A stretch of DNA of 64,000 bases from Mucilaginibacter rubeus. Its GTDB lineage: Bacteria > Bacteroidota > Bacteroidia > Sphingobacteriales > Sphingobacteriaceae. The first letter of the stretch is position 1. Every line of letters starts with the position of its first letter. Below are positions 42,716-50,599 of this stretch, in pieces. The notes under the pieces are model-generated. The model searched no databases. It had not been told where the DNA came from and was given only the letters and a program-made list of their open reading frames with translations. Made by a program: the position numbers and the translations under genes. The stretch lies in NCBI RefSeq assembly GCF_014643835.1, contig NZ_BMKD01000003.1, positions 784,458-848,457 on the forward strand. The letters run 5' to 3'.

Positions 42716-43309
42716 ATGAGAAAGATAATCGTTTTAACATTCATGAGTTTAGATAGCGTAATGCAGGCACCGGGCGGCCCGGAAGAAGATCAATCAGGCA
42801 GTTTTAAATATGGCGGCTGGTCGGCACCTTTTATGGATGAGGTTTCTGGTAAACTCATGCAGCAGCAGATGGAAGCCACAGACATTCTGCTGGGCCGGAA
42901 AACGTTCGACATTTTTGAGGAGTATTGGCCTAAGCATGCAGATTATTGGCCTGGTATTAATGAGGTAACAAAATATGTGCTATCCAATACAAAGGATAAA
43001 TCCGATTGGAACAACAGCGTGTTCCTTACAAGTGTAGATGATATTAAAAAACTGAAAGATTCAGAAGGTTCGGACATCAAAGTCTGGGGCAGCGGGGAAC
43101 TGGTTAAGCTGTTACTGAAACATGACCTGGTAGACGAGCTTTGGCTTAAAATATACCCGGTACTGCTTGGCAAAGGAAAAACCATATTCAGTGAGGACAC
43201 CGTGCCTACTACTTTGGAGGTAACAGAAAGCACCGTTACACCAAGCGGAGTGATCTTTGTTAATTACAAACGCGCCGGGGAGGTTAAGACCGGTAATATG
43301 GGAGCTTAA
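42716..43309 (+). CDS. Dihydrofolate reductase-like protein (RibD C-terminal family)
   Basis: 197 residues. MRKIIVLTFMSLDSVMQAPGGPEED at the start, ILLGRKTFDIFEEYWP (~57) and SDIKVWGSGELVKLLLKHDLVDELWLKIYPVLLGKGKTIF (in parts, ~118-155) are the signature blocks of the RibD-C/YyaP family of NADPH-dependent reductases. These are common single-gene proteins whose natural substrate is usually unknown. Confidence 0.9.
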   Translation: MRKIIVLTFMSLDSVMQAPGGPEEDQSGSFKYGGWSAPFMDEVSGKLMQQQMEATDILLGRKTFDIFEEYWPKHADYWPGINEVTKYVLSNTKDKSDWNNSVFLTSVDDIKKLKDSEGSDIKVWGSGELVKLLLKHDLVDELWLKIYPVLLGKGKTIFSEDTVPTTLEVTESTVTPSGVIFVNYKRAGEVKTGNMGA

Positions 43310-43329
43310 AAGATTTTGGAGGCAGTTGC

Positions 43330-44073
43330 TCATTCCCCAAAAAGGATCCGCGTCATTTCCTCATAATTATTCAGGAAATGTTTGGTAACCATATAATGCT
43401 CCGTTTCTTCGTAACGAATCTGTTTTATGCCCGAATCGTCTAACTGGTAAATGGTCGCACCCGGGTAGGCTAATAAAATGGGGGAGTGGGTGGCTATAAT
43501 GAACTGTGAGTTTTCATTCACGAGCGTATTGATGAGCGAGAGTGCCGCCATCTGCCTGTTTGGCGATAATGCGGCCTCTGGCTCATCAAATATGTAAAGC
43601 CCGTTGCCGGTAAGCCTATTGGTTAGCGTAGCCATGAACGATTCGCCGTGTGAGCATTCATGAAGCGACCTTACTCCGTATTGCCGTTCAAACCTGCCTT
43701 TGTCGTTTTCATAAACATTTTCCATATAGGTGGCTACGTTATAAAAGCTTTCGGCCCGAAGAAAGAAATGATCGGTTGGCTTTTTGTAGCTTTTTATACC
43801 GGTTAAATAATTGAAAAGTTGCGACGAATTATTATGCGTTTGAAACTGCGCGTTTTTTGAGCCTCCCTCGATACTGAAACCCATATGCAAAGCGATGGCC
43901 TCTACCAGCGTTGATTTCCCCGAACCATTTTCGCCAATGATAAAAGTAACATCGCGATGGAACTTTAATGACTTTAGGCTTCTGATGGAAGGGATGTGAA
44001 ATGGATAGGCATCAAAAGATGGTACCGTATCGCGTTTCAGTTGAATCTCCTGAAGAAAAGGTTTAGCTTCCAT
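43330..44073 (-). CDS. AAA/ABC-type ATPase, stand-alone
   Basis: 247 residues. Walker A GENGSGKST (~47), a signature-like CSHGESFM (~150), Walker B LYIFDEPEAAL (~172) and an H-loop IATHSPIL (~205) make a complete ABC-type ATPase with no attached membrane or nuclease domain. Similar small ATPases act as partners in repair or defence modules, and also occur alone as housekeeping genes of unknown role. It is just upstream, on the opposite strand, of a reverse transcriptase locus, but the divergent orientation gives no evidence for one system. Confidence 0.8.
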   Translation of the reverse strand: MEAKPFLQEIQLKRDTVPSFDAYPFHIPSIRSLKSLKFHRDVTFIIGENGSGKSTLVEAIALHMGFSIEGGSKNAQFQTHNNSSQLFNYLTGIKSYKKPTDHFFLRAESFYNVATYMENVYENDKGRFERQYGVRSLHECSHGESFMATLTNRLTGNGLYIFDEPEAALSPNRQMAALSLINTLVNENSQFIIATHSPILLAYPGATIYQLDDSGIKQIRYEETEHYMVTKHFLNNYEEMTRILFGE

Positions 44074-44309
44074 GTGTGATAAAAATAGTGATTGGGATAT
44101 ATGTAGACACAGTCTATATGCATACGGATAATGAAGTCAAGAATTCGGATCTCTACTATGGCACAAAAGCACTATATTACTCTATATTGTTTATAACTAA
44201 GCTCGATGTTGAAAAATACAGGCTAAAAATAGTCACAGCTCTTGTTACCTTTATAACGCCCAAGGGGGTCGCAATGATCAGGCCGCGGGGAAACGATTAA
44301 AGTTAAGCA

Positions 44310-44710
44310 ATTTCTTGGTCAGAAGCAAGGCAATAATGGCTAAGTTCAGGTAATACTGATGCGCCGCGATGCTGTGTGAAGCTTCATTCGTTAAGATGTG
44401 TTTAGCAATCATAGTAATTATGTGTTTAAAAATGCTCCGCTGGAAACAGTAAAACCGAAGGGGTCTCTAAGCAGAAACTCGAAGTCCGGGAGGTGAAAAT
44501 GGTTCAGTCAAACCGTAAAATGACCCGGAGGATTTTATTAGAACGCTGGTAAGATCTGTAAGTGCCGACAGAATTTTTTGTTGGCCAAGTGTGGAAAAGG
44601 TAGGAAGGGGTGCAAGTCCCCGGTGATCGGAGCGGTCATTTACCTCGCAGTGCTCAGACATTGTGCGTTAGCCGGAAAATGAAGACTGATGGTATTTTCC
44701 GGCTAACGTC
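44310..44710 (+). ncRNA. Structured non-coding RNA upstream of DRT2-like reverse transcriptase
   Basis: A 655-bp gene-free stretch leads to the reverse transcriptase. Its 3' part is highly structured: CCGGG/CCCGG enclosing GGTT-CAGTCA-AACC (44486-44527), GGGG-TGCAAGT-CCCC (44607-44621), and a perfect 14-bp hairpin GTTAGCCGGAAAAT/ATTTTCCGGCTAAC (44667-44707). DRT2 systems are known to consist of a reverse transcriptase and a non-coding RNA directly upstream that it copies repeatedly. One sense frame is stop-free from 44430 to 44549, 120 nt. The boundaries are estimates. Confidence 0.6.
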
Positions 44711-44728
44711 CCATTAAAAGAACAACTC

Positions 44729-46279
44729 ATGTCATTCGATCCCATTATATGGTCAGAATTTGAAGTAAAGGCAAGAGAATCTTCCCCGAAAAAGTATGTT
44801 CATTTCGATAGGCCGATCAATATCGAACCAGCTCTCATACAACTTAAAGCCCTACTGCAAGACATTTCCGGCCGTGGTATCGCTAAACACTCCTTTCTTC
44901 CTTTTTTAAAAGTTATCATCAAAACGCCTCGTTTTCGCTATGAAGATGAATTGGGTAAGTACGCTCTTAAAACCAAAGAGCGGCCCATTTCATTTGCTGC
45001 ACATTTTGATGCGCTCATTATCGGCTATTTTGACCTGTTGCTAAAAAGACGTTATCAGACTTACATACGCGCGGGCGGATTTTCTGAAAGTATACTGGCT
45101 TATAGGGATGATTTAGACGGGAACTGCAATATTCAGTTCGCTAAGGAAATCTTTGACCAGATCTCCAACCATTCGAAGCCAAACGAACTATACTCAGCTA
45201 TTGGTTTCGATATCAAAGGCTATTTTGATACTATTCCGCACGAAGAATTGAAAAGGCATTGGTGTACCGTGCTGGGCGGGTCGCAATTAGACGCCAATAC
45301 ATTTGCTGTTTTCAAAGCGTTGACAGCCTATAGCTATACTTATGCTGATTCTTTGAAAAAGCATTTTAACTATGGTCGAGTGCCCAAAGGTAAATGCCTC
45401 TTGGATATGATACCAGTAGCAATGACCGTTGGCAAGAGCAGGCACGATGCGTTTGATTATTTACGGAGCAGGAACCTTATTGTCAGAAATCAAGCAGTAT
45501 TAAAAATCGATGATGCCAATCATCCATTGGGTATCGGATCATTGTCGATCGGCATTCCGCAAGGTTCGCCGATCAGTGCGACCCTATCCAATGTTTACCT
45601 GCTACAATTTGATCTGCATATGAGCAATCTTTGCCGTAATATGAATAGTTTCTACCGACGTTATTGTGACGATATCCTAATCGTTTGCAAAACTAAGGAT
45701 AAGGTTTATCTACATAACAAACTATGTGAGCAGATTCGATTTCATGGTTTGACAATACAATCGAAAAAGACGGAGATTATCGACTTTCGTTTTGTAAAAA
45801 AAGAACTCCGGTCATTCGATGGCGCATTAGGGGCTTTACGTGAAAAAAATAAAAAACTACAATACCTGGGATTTGAATTTGACGGACAACGGGTTTATAT
45901 CAGGCCTGGAAGTTTATCCGCTTATTTCAGGAAAATGAAAGCGGGTATTCGTAATACTCTCATAAAAGCCTATGGTAAGCATTCCAATGGTCCAAAGCTG
46001 TTGACAAAGGGCCTATTTGATAAATACAGCCATGTTGGCCGCAATAATTTCGTAACGTATGCTTATCGCGCCGCATCAATCAGTTACGGGCGGGGAGTTA
46101 GAGCGAAACAGGGATTTAACTCACCTGAGATTAAAAAACAACTTTCCAGGCATTTCCGCATCCTGCAAAGTGAGATCAAAAAGGAAAATGAGCAGCGCTA
46201 TGCACTTAAGCAAAAGGAAATTCTACACAAGATCCCAAAAGGAAAAAAAAGGAAAATTCCGGTAAAAAGAGTTTTGTGA
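44729..46279 (+). CDS. Antiviral reverse transcriptase, DRT2-like
   Basis: 516 residues. Reverse transcriptase motifs are intact: motif A FDIKGYFDTI (~157), GIPQGSPISATLSNVYL (~274), catalytic YCDD (~311-314) and LQYLGFEFDG (~375). The N-terminal pattern, KYVHFDRPINIE, AKHSFLPFLK, AAHFDALIIGYFDLLL and ESILAYRDDLDGNCNIQFAKEIF, matches my recollection of defence-associated DRT2 (UG2) enzymes rather than retrons or group II introns; there is no maturase or endonuclease domain. The C-terminus is very basic. The gene starts 22 nt after the large hairpin of the upstream RNA. DRT2 protects against phage by rolling-circle reverse transcription of that RNA. Confidence 0.7.
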   Translation: MSFDPIIWSEFEVKARESSPKKYVHFDRPINIEPALIQLKALLQDISGRGIAKHSFLPFLKVIIKTPRFRYEDELGKYALKTKERPISFAAHFDALIIGYFDLLLKRRYQTYIRAGGFSESILAYRDDLDGNCNIQFAKEIFDQISNHSKPNELYSAIGFDIKGYFDTIPHEELKRHWCTVLGGSQLDANTFAVFKALTAYSYTYADSLKKHFNYGRVPKGKCLLDMIPVAMTVGKSRHDAFDYLRSRNLIVRNQAVLKIDDANHPLGIGSLSIGIPQGSPISATLSNVYLLQFDLHMSNLCRNMNSFYRRYCDDILIVCKTKDKVYLHNKLCEQIRFHGLTIQSKKTEIIDFRFVKKELRSFDGALGALREKNKKLQYLGFEFDGQRVYIRPGSLSAYFRKMKAGIRNTLIKAYGKHSNGPKLLTKGLFDKYSHVGRNNFVTYAYRAASISYGRGVRAKQGFNSPEIKKQLSRHFRILQSEIKKENEQRYALKQKEILHKIPKGKKRKIPVKRVL

Positions 46280-46529
46280 TGGTTTGTAAAACATTTTCTC
46301 TCAAGCCACTATTCTTAACTACGGATATTGTGCGTATAGTACTCCGCTCTCGTAGGCGTGCCCACTTATGGGTATTATGCTAAGCCGATATGGTTGTCTT
46401 TCGTGAAGATTACCTAAAAGCGAGCCACAAGCGGAGACGCCTGCGGCCTGTGATCAGGAACTTTAATTGTCTGTAAATGTAAGTTCTAATTTTAGCTTCA
46501 AACTCCCCCTTTAGGGGGCCGGGGGGCGT
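46280..46529. other. Gap between reverse transcriptase and rtcB
   Basis: 250 bp without a gene. At 46503-46527 an imperfect CCCCCTTTAGGGGGCCGGGGGG stretch beside the rtcB stop may act as a terminator for both convergent genes. Confidence 0.4.
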
Positions 46530-47984
46530 CTAGTCCTCCGGCTTTTCCTTAGCATCAGCCATCCGCACTATCCTCGGCTGAAAGCTCGCCAGTACATCAA
46601 CCAGATCATGTTGGGCGGCCATCACGGCATGGATATCCTTGTACACCATCGGGGCTTCGTCAAGGTCACTTCCCATCAGGGTGATGCGTTTATCTACCAG
46701 GTTAGCGGCAACCGCTTTTGGATCCACGGTTTTAAAGGCGGCGCTTCGACTCATTAAACGGCCTGCACCATGCGATGCCGAGTTGATGGATGCAGCATCA
46801 CCCTTACCACGTACCACAAACCCAGGTGTGCTCATGCTGCCGGGAATGATCCCAAGTACACCTTCACCTGCCGGTGTTGCGCCTTTTCGGTGAACCATTA
46901 CTTCGGTACCATCGGCAAGCTGCTCTTTCCAGGCAAAGTTGTGGTGATTTTCTATCATCATTACCGGTTTAAGGTTAAGCGCACGTGCTATTTTATTATG
47001 GATCTCGTGGTGGTTGGCACTGGCATAATCGCCGGCAAGGTTCATGGCAATCCAGTATTCCTGCCCCTCGTCATTATCTAAATTTAACCATGCCAAATGT
47101 TTGGCTTCATGCGGAAGCTTGGTTTTGCTCATAGCAATTTTTGAGTAATGATCGGCAATGCTCCCACCAAACCCGCGTGAGCCCGAGTGCGATAACAAAG
47201 CCAGGTAACTACCTGTCGGGATGCCTTCGAGGGTATCTTCGGCAACGGTAAGCTCACCCCATTCAACAAAGTGGTTGCCGGTACCTGAAGTTCCCAATTG
47301 GGCATAAGCCTTATTCTTCAGGTTCCGGATTGTCTTGGTTTCGCTCCATACAGGGCTGTCGAACAGCGAGGTATCAAAATGCGTTTTGGTAACCCCGCCA
47401 ATCCCAAAGTTGGTATGATCAAGCAAAAGGCCTTTAAGCATGTCGGTTTCGGTATCAACTACACCGGCAGGCAAATCAAAAATGCTCAGGCACATGCGGC
47501 AGGCAATATCTACCCCAACGGCAAAGGGGATGATGGTATTGGCAGTTGTAGCCAGTACGCCTCCAATAGGCAAGCCGTAACCCTGGTGCGCATCGGGCAT
47601 TAAAGCGCCTGCTACGGCTATGGGTAATTTAACCGCGGTTTTCATCTGCGCAAGCGCACCCACTTCAATATGCTCAAGGCCGTAAACCGGGAAATCGGCA
47701 ATTTCCTGTTTCAGGGCAAAATTGGTTCGCGGCTGTTTCAAAAATTTTCCTTCTTTTCGTAAGTCGATTACCGCTTCGGCCAGGTTCTTGAACTTACCGC
47801 CTTTTTTAAGGGCGTAAGGCATCGGGTCGTCAATAAGGGCTTCCAGGTTGGCCAGGATCTGCTCCTTATCCATTACACCGTGTTTTAACAGGCCATTGGC
47901 CACACGGCTAAAGTTCTCTAATATCTTTACGTCGTTAATACCTAATGAGGTTAATTCGTTGTTGCTTATTTTTATCTTTTCCAT
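46530..47984 (-). CDS. rtcB: RNA-splicing ligase RtcB
   Basis: 484 residues, full length for the family. DAHQGYGLPIGGVLA, GVDIACRMCLSIF (metal-binding Cys), TGNHFVEWGE, LSHSGSRGFGG, MIENHHNFAW and SASHGAGRLMSR with the His that is guanylylated are all present. RtcB uses GTP and Mn2+ to join RNA 2',3'-cyclic phosphate or 3'-phosphate ends to 5'-OH ends, repairing tRNAs and other RNAs cut by endonuclease toxins. It is divergent from a WYL regulator, and its promoter shares a palindromic operator with ro60. No rtcA cyclase or archease gene is in the window. Confidence 0.96.
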   Translation of the reverse strand: MEKIKISNNELTSLGINDVKILENFSRVANGLLKHGVMDKEQILANLEALIDDPMPYALKKGGKFKNLAEAVIDLRKEGKFLKQPRTNFALKQEIADFPVYGLEHIEVGALAQMKTAVKLPIAVAGALMPDAHQGYGLPIGGVLATTANTIIPFAVGVDIACRMCLSIFDLPAGVVDTETDMLKGLLLDHTNFGIGGVTKTHFDTSLFDSPVWSETKTIRNLKNKAYAQLGTSGTGNHFVEWGELTVAEDTLEGIPTGSYLALLSHSGSRGFGGSIADHYSKIAMSKTKLPHEAKHLAWLNLDNDEGQEYWIAMNLAGDYASANHHEIHNKIARALNLKPVMMIENHHNFAWKEQLADGTEVMVHRKGATPAGEGVLGIIPGSMSTPGFVVRGKGDAASINSASHGAGRLMSRSAAFKTVDPKAVAANLVDKRITLMGSDLDEAPMVYKDIHAVMAAQHDLVDVLASFQPRIVRMADAKEKPED

Positions 47985-47996
47985 AGCGCTCCTGAA

Positions 47997-48016
47997 CCTC
48001 CGCCAATTGGCGGAGG
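47997..48016. repeat. 20-bp perfect palindrome in the rtcB 5' UTR
   Basis: CCTCCGCCAATTGGCGGAGG is fully self-complementary and lies 13 nt before the rtcB ATG. In mRNA it would sequester GGAGG-like bases near the start codon, or it may be a dispersed repeat. Confidence 0.5.
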
Positions 48017-48048
48017 GGTTTCTTAATTAGCTGCTTTTGTTATTTAAC

Positions 48049-48090
48049 GATACAAAGTAAAATTGCAACTGCGCAATGTATTTGCGCAGT
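48049..48090 (-). promoter_or_regulatory. rtcB promoter with palindromic operator shared with ro60
   Basis: ACTGCGCA (48068-48075) and TGCGCAGT (48083-48090), 7-nt spacer, then 10 nt and CTTTGTATC (48049-48057) in the rtcB direction. The site differs from that of ro60 only in one spacer base (ATGTATT against GTGTATT). A and T tracts follow the palindrome upstream in both promoters. The same region could also act on the divergent WYL gene, about 200 nt away. Confidence 0.85.
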
Positions 48091-48159
48091 AAAAAATAAT
48101 TTAATAATATTATAAAAAAAATGAGGAGTTGGTATTTAATCCGCTATTCATTATTAAGA

Positions 48160-48255
48160 CCGTCATTGCGAGGTACGAAGCAATCCCCAATAGGTAGAGC
48201 AGCTATGCAGATCTCCCTGTAAAGTTTGGGATTGCTTCGTACCTCGCAATGACGG
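48160..48255. repeat. REPIN/MITE-like element with 28-bp perfect inverted repeats
   Basis: Positions 48160-48187 (CCGTCATTGCGAGGTACGAA...) and 48228-48255 are exact reverse complements over 28 bp, separated by 40 bp. A decayed relative is at 30341-30411. The element lies directly in front of the WYL gene and provides the GTG of a longer but unlikely reading frame. Confidence 0.8.
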
Positions 48256-48288
48256 GTGTTGACAAACATCCTAAATCCCAATCAAAAT

Positions 48289-49350
48289 ATGCCTGTAAAC
48301 CGCAATGCCCTTATCCGTTACCGAACCATCGACAGTTGCCTGCAAAACCGCCGCAGGCAATGGACGCTTGACGACCTGATTGAAGCCTGCTCCGAAGCTT
48401 TGTACGAATACCAGGGGATAGACAGCGGGGTAAGCCGCCGCACCGTACAGGCCGATATTGAAATGATGCGCAGTAATAAGTTGGGGTACGAAGCGCCTAT
48501 TGTAGTGGTTGATAAAAAGTATTACACCTACTCCGACAAAAATTACAGCATCAATAACATCCCCCTCAATAACCAGGACATGCAGGTGCTTAGCGAGGTA
48601 GCCGGTTTGCTGGGCCAGTTTAAAGGCCTGGGGCATTTTGCCGACCTTAACGAAATGGTAACCAAACTGGAAGACAAGATCTACAGCCAGAAAACACGCA
48701 GTGTGCCGGTAGTTGATTTTGAAAAGAACGATAACTTGAAGGGATTGGAATGGATTGAGATTATCCGCAAGGCTATTGTAAGCAAGAATACGTTGTGTGT
48801 TAGCTATCAGTCATTCAAAGCAAGGGAGGCCAGTACATTTTGCTTCAGCGCTTATTTGCTGAAGGAGTACCGTAACCGCTGGTTTATGCTGGGAGTAAAG
48901 AATGTAGGAAATAAACAATTGCTTACACTGGCGCTTGACAGGATTCAGACTGTCGAAGTACACGCTGATAATTATATTGAAAATACACAGGTTAACCTGG
49001 CTACTTATTATAATGATGTATTAGGCGTAACTAAATCCGCGGGACAGCGCGATGTTGAGGTTACTTTTTGGGTAGATGATAAAAACGCTCCTTATGTTGT
49101 TACGAAACCTTTACATCACACCCAAAAGATACTGCAGGTTACAGTAGATGGGACAATATTCAGCATAAAAGTGGTTTTGAATTTTGAGCTTGAACGGGAA
49201 TTGCTCGGTTTCGGGCCTAAACTGAAAGTGCTTGGTCCGCGGATTCTGGTTAAGCAAATGAAGGATCTGTACCGAAAATCACTGGAGCATTATGCTGGGG
49301 ATAGCCCCATCCCGCAAGGAGGTAATTTGAGCAGGTTGTTAAATTCGTGA
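48289..49350 (+). CDS. WYL-domain transcriptional regulator, likely RNA-repair regulator
   Basis: 353 residues from the ATG at 48289; a GTG at 48256 lies inside a repeat element and is rejected. The N-terminal winged helix (RNALIRYRTIDSCLQN, then SGVSRRTVQADIEMMRSN) is followed by a WYL domain (~140-220: LCVSYQSFKAREASTFCFSAYLLKEYRNRWFMLG in parts) and a WCX-type C-terminus. WYL domains bind ligands, probably nucleic acid or nucleotide, and regulate phage-defence and DNA-damage genes. It is divergent from rtcB and in one operon with kptA (24-nt gap). By position it is the best candidate to bind the palindrome shared by ro60 and rtcB. In enterobacteria the same job is done by the unrelated sigma-54 activator RtcR. 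Confidence 0.88.
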   Translation: MPVNRNALIRYRTIDSCLQNRRRQWTLDDLIEACSEALYEYQGIDSGVSRRTVQADIEMMRSNKLGYEAPIVVVDKKYYTYSDKNYSINNIPLNNQDMQVLSEVAGLLGQFKGLGHFADLNEMVTKLEDKIYSQKTRSVPVVDFEKNDNLKGLEWIEIIRKAIVSKNTLCVSYQSFKAREASTFCFSAYLLKEYRNRWFMLGVKNVGNKQLLTLALDRIQTVEVHADNYIENTQVNLATYYNDVLGVTKSAGQRDVEVTFWVDDKNAPYVVTKPLHHTQKILQVTVDGTIFSIKVVLNFELERELLGFGPKLKVLGPRILVKQMKDLYRKSLEHYAGDSPIPQGGNLSRLLNS

Positions 49351-49374
49351 CATAAAGCATTTATATTAGCATTA

Positions 49375-49929
49375 ATGATAAGCGAAAAAGAAACGACCAG
49401 CTTAAGCAAATTTTTAAGCCTGGTATTACGTCATCAGCCCGAAGCAATAAATATTAAACTTGATGAGCAGGGCTGGGTAGCCGTTGACGAGTTGCTGCTG
49501 AAAGCGGCTGCACATGGTAAAGCCATAACTCTTGAAATACTAAACCACATAGTTGAAACTAACGCCAAAAAGCGTTTCGCATTTGATGGTGCCAGGCAGA
49601 AGATCCGCGCCAGCCAGGGGCATTCGGTTGAGGTTGAGCTGGGTTATGAAGCACAAATACCACCGGATGTGCTATATCACGGTACAGGGAGCCAGTCGGT
49701 TGAGGCGATTTTGCAAACCGGGCTCGAAAAGCGGAGCCGGCAGCACGTACACCTGAGCCGCGATCTTGAAACGGCCGTTAAAGTTGGTCAACGCCATGGT
49801 AAACCTGTGGTGTTAACCGTTGCGGCGGGTGAAATGCACCGGCTGGGTCATAAATTCTACCTGTCAGAAAACAAGGTGTGGCTTACCGATTTTGTACCGA
49901 CAGATTTTATCGGAAAATATTCCTCTTAA
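49375..49929 (+). CDS. kptA: RNA 2'-phosphotransferase (Tpt1/KptA)
   Basis: 184 residues, normal for the family. SLSKFLSLVLRHQPEAINIKLDEQGW holds the N-terminal Arg-His pair; LYHGTGSQSVEAILQTGL and RQHVHLSRDLETAVKVGQRHG carry the NAD+-site motifs of Tpt1/KptA. The enzyme transfers an internal RNA 2'-phosphate to NAD+. RtcB does not leave a 2'-phosphate, so the usual fungal-type reason for Tpt1 is absent; RNA end ADP-ribosylation or other repair junctions are possible. The co-location with the WYL regulator and rtcB is strong evidence for a role in RNA repair. Confidence 0.93.
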   Translation: MISEKETTSLSKFLSLVLRHQPEAINIKLDEQGWVAVDELLLKAAAHGKAITLEILNHIVETNAKKRFAFDGARQKIRASQGHSVEVELGYEAQIPPDVLYHGTGSQSVEAILQTGLEKRSRQHVHLSRDLETAVKVGQRHGKPVVLTVAAGEMHRLGHKFYLSENKVWLTDFVPTDFIGKYSS

Positions 49930-49956
49930 CCTATCGATGACAACTTAAAAAATGGG

Positions 49957-50031
49957 TGTCATACTGAGCCCGTCGAAGTATGGCGGACAGGGCCTCTCTG
50001 CACACGAGTCTTCGACAGGCTCAGACTGACA
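49957..50031. repeat. REP-like palindromic element, family A, copy 2
   Basis: TGTCATACTGAGCCCGTCGAAG at the left, CTTCGACAGGCTCAGACTGACA at the right. Same family as 20294-20365. It lies just after kptA. Confidence 0.7.
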
Positions 50032-50226
50032 GGCCCTCTTTGTCATCTAACCTTCAGAGTCCATGGATTTAATCACGCAGGATAAATCGGAAATCGAACA
50101 TCCGAATTCCGAAATTGGAAAATGACATTTTTTTGACTTTTGTACCAAACTAGTCGAAACTTTATTTTAAAAAACGCTTGCAGGTTAAGTAGCAAACCTG
50201 TTACATTTAGGAAATTATAAACTGAA

Positions 50227-50364
50227 ATGCCAAAACACATCCTAATTATTTACGTATTAGTTGCCTGTTGTATCCTGGTTATTATGGTCAACTCATTTGT
50301 TAAAAACAGGTTAAACAAAAAAGCAGAAGACCGGCGGATCCTGAAATCCGTTAACCGTTCTTAA
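50227..50364 (+). CDS. Small single-pass membrane protein, hypothetical
   Basis: 45 residues: MPKHILIIYVLVACCILVIM as one transmembrane helix, then a basic tail (KNRLNKKAEDRRILKSVNRS). A GC-rich hairpin lies 25 nt after the stop. Size and layout are those of many Bacteroidota small inner-membrane proteins. No family recognised. Confidence 0.5.
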   Translation: MPKHILIIYVLVACCILVIMVNSFVKNRLNKKAEDRRILKSVNRS

Positions 50365-50388
50365 CTATTTTTCAAACCCATTAAGAAG

Positions 50389-50417
50389 GCCGGCCCGGTG
50401 ATCAAAACGGGGCCGGC
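50389..50417 (+). terminator. GC-rich hairpin after the small membrane protein
   Basis: GCCGGCCC (50389-50396) pairs with GGGCCGGC (50410-50417). There is no clear T tract, so termination efficiency is uncertain. Confidence 0.45.
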
Positions 50418-50599
50418 TCTGCAAAGCATCGAGATCTCCTGATGCTTATATGTAATGTTTATCGCCCGTCGTTTTTTTGAAGTTTAAACAAGCCGGTATT
50501 AAAATATACGTTGAGGAAAATATTTTTCGCTAAGACGCAAAGATTTTTTTGCCTTTGCGTCTCAGTACGCTTATTTAATCGCGGCCGTTTGCTATTCTG

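Noticed and set aside
44076-44300. 74-codon plus-strand ORF before the reverse transcriptase RNA
   Set aside because: No family-like features and poor composition; treated as non-coding.
44438-44549. Short direct repeat CGCTGG 106 nt apart as the boundary of a DRT2 template
   Set aside because: 106 is not a multiple of three, so a repeat of that length would not keep an endless frame; the match is only six bases.
44467-44661. 64-codon antisense ORF in the DRT2 non-coding RNA
   Set aside because: It is the complement of strongly structured RNA and shows no protein features.
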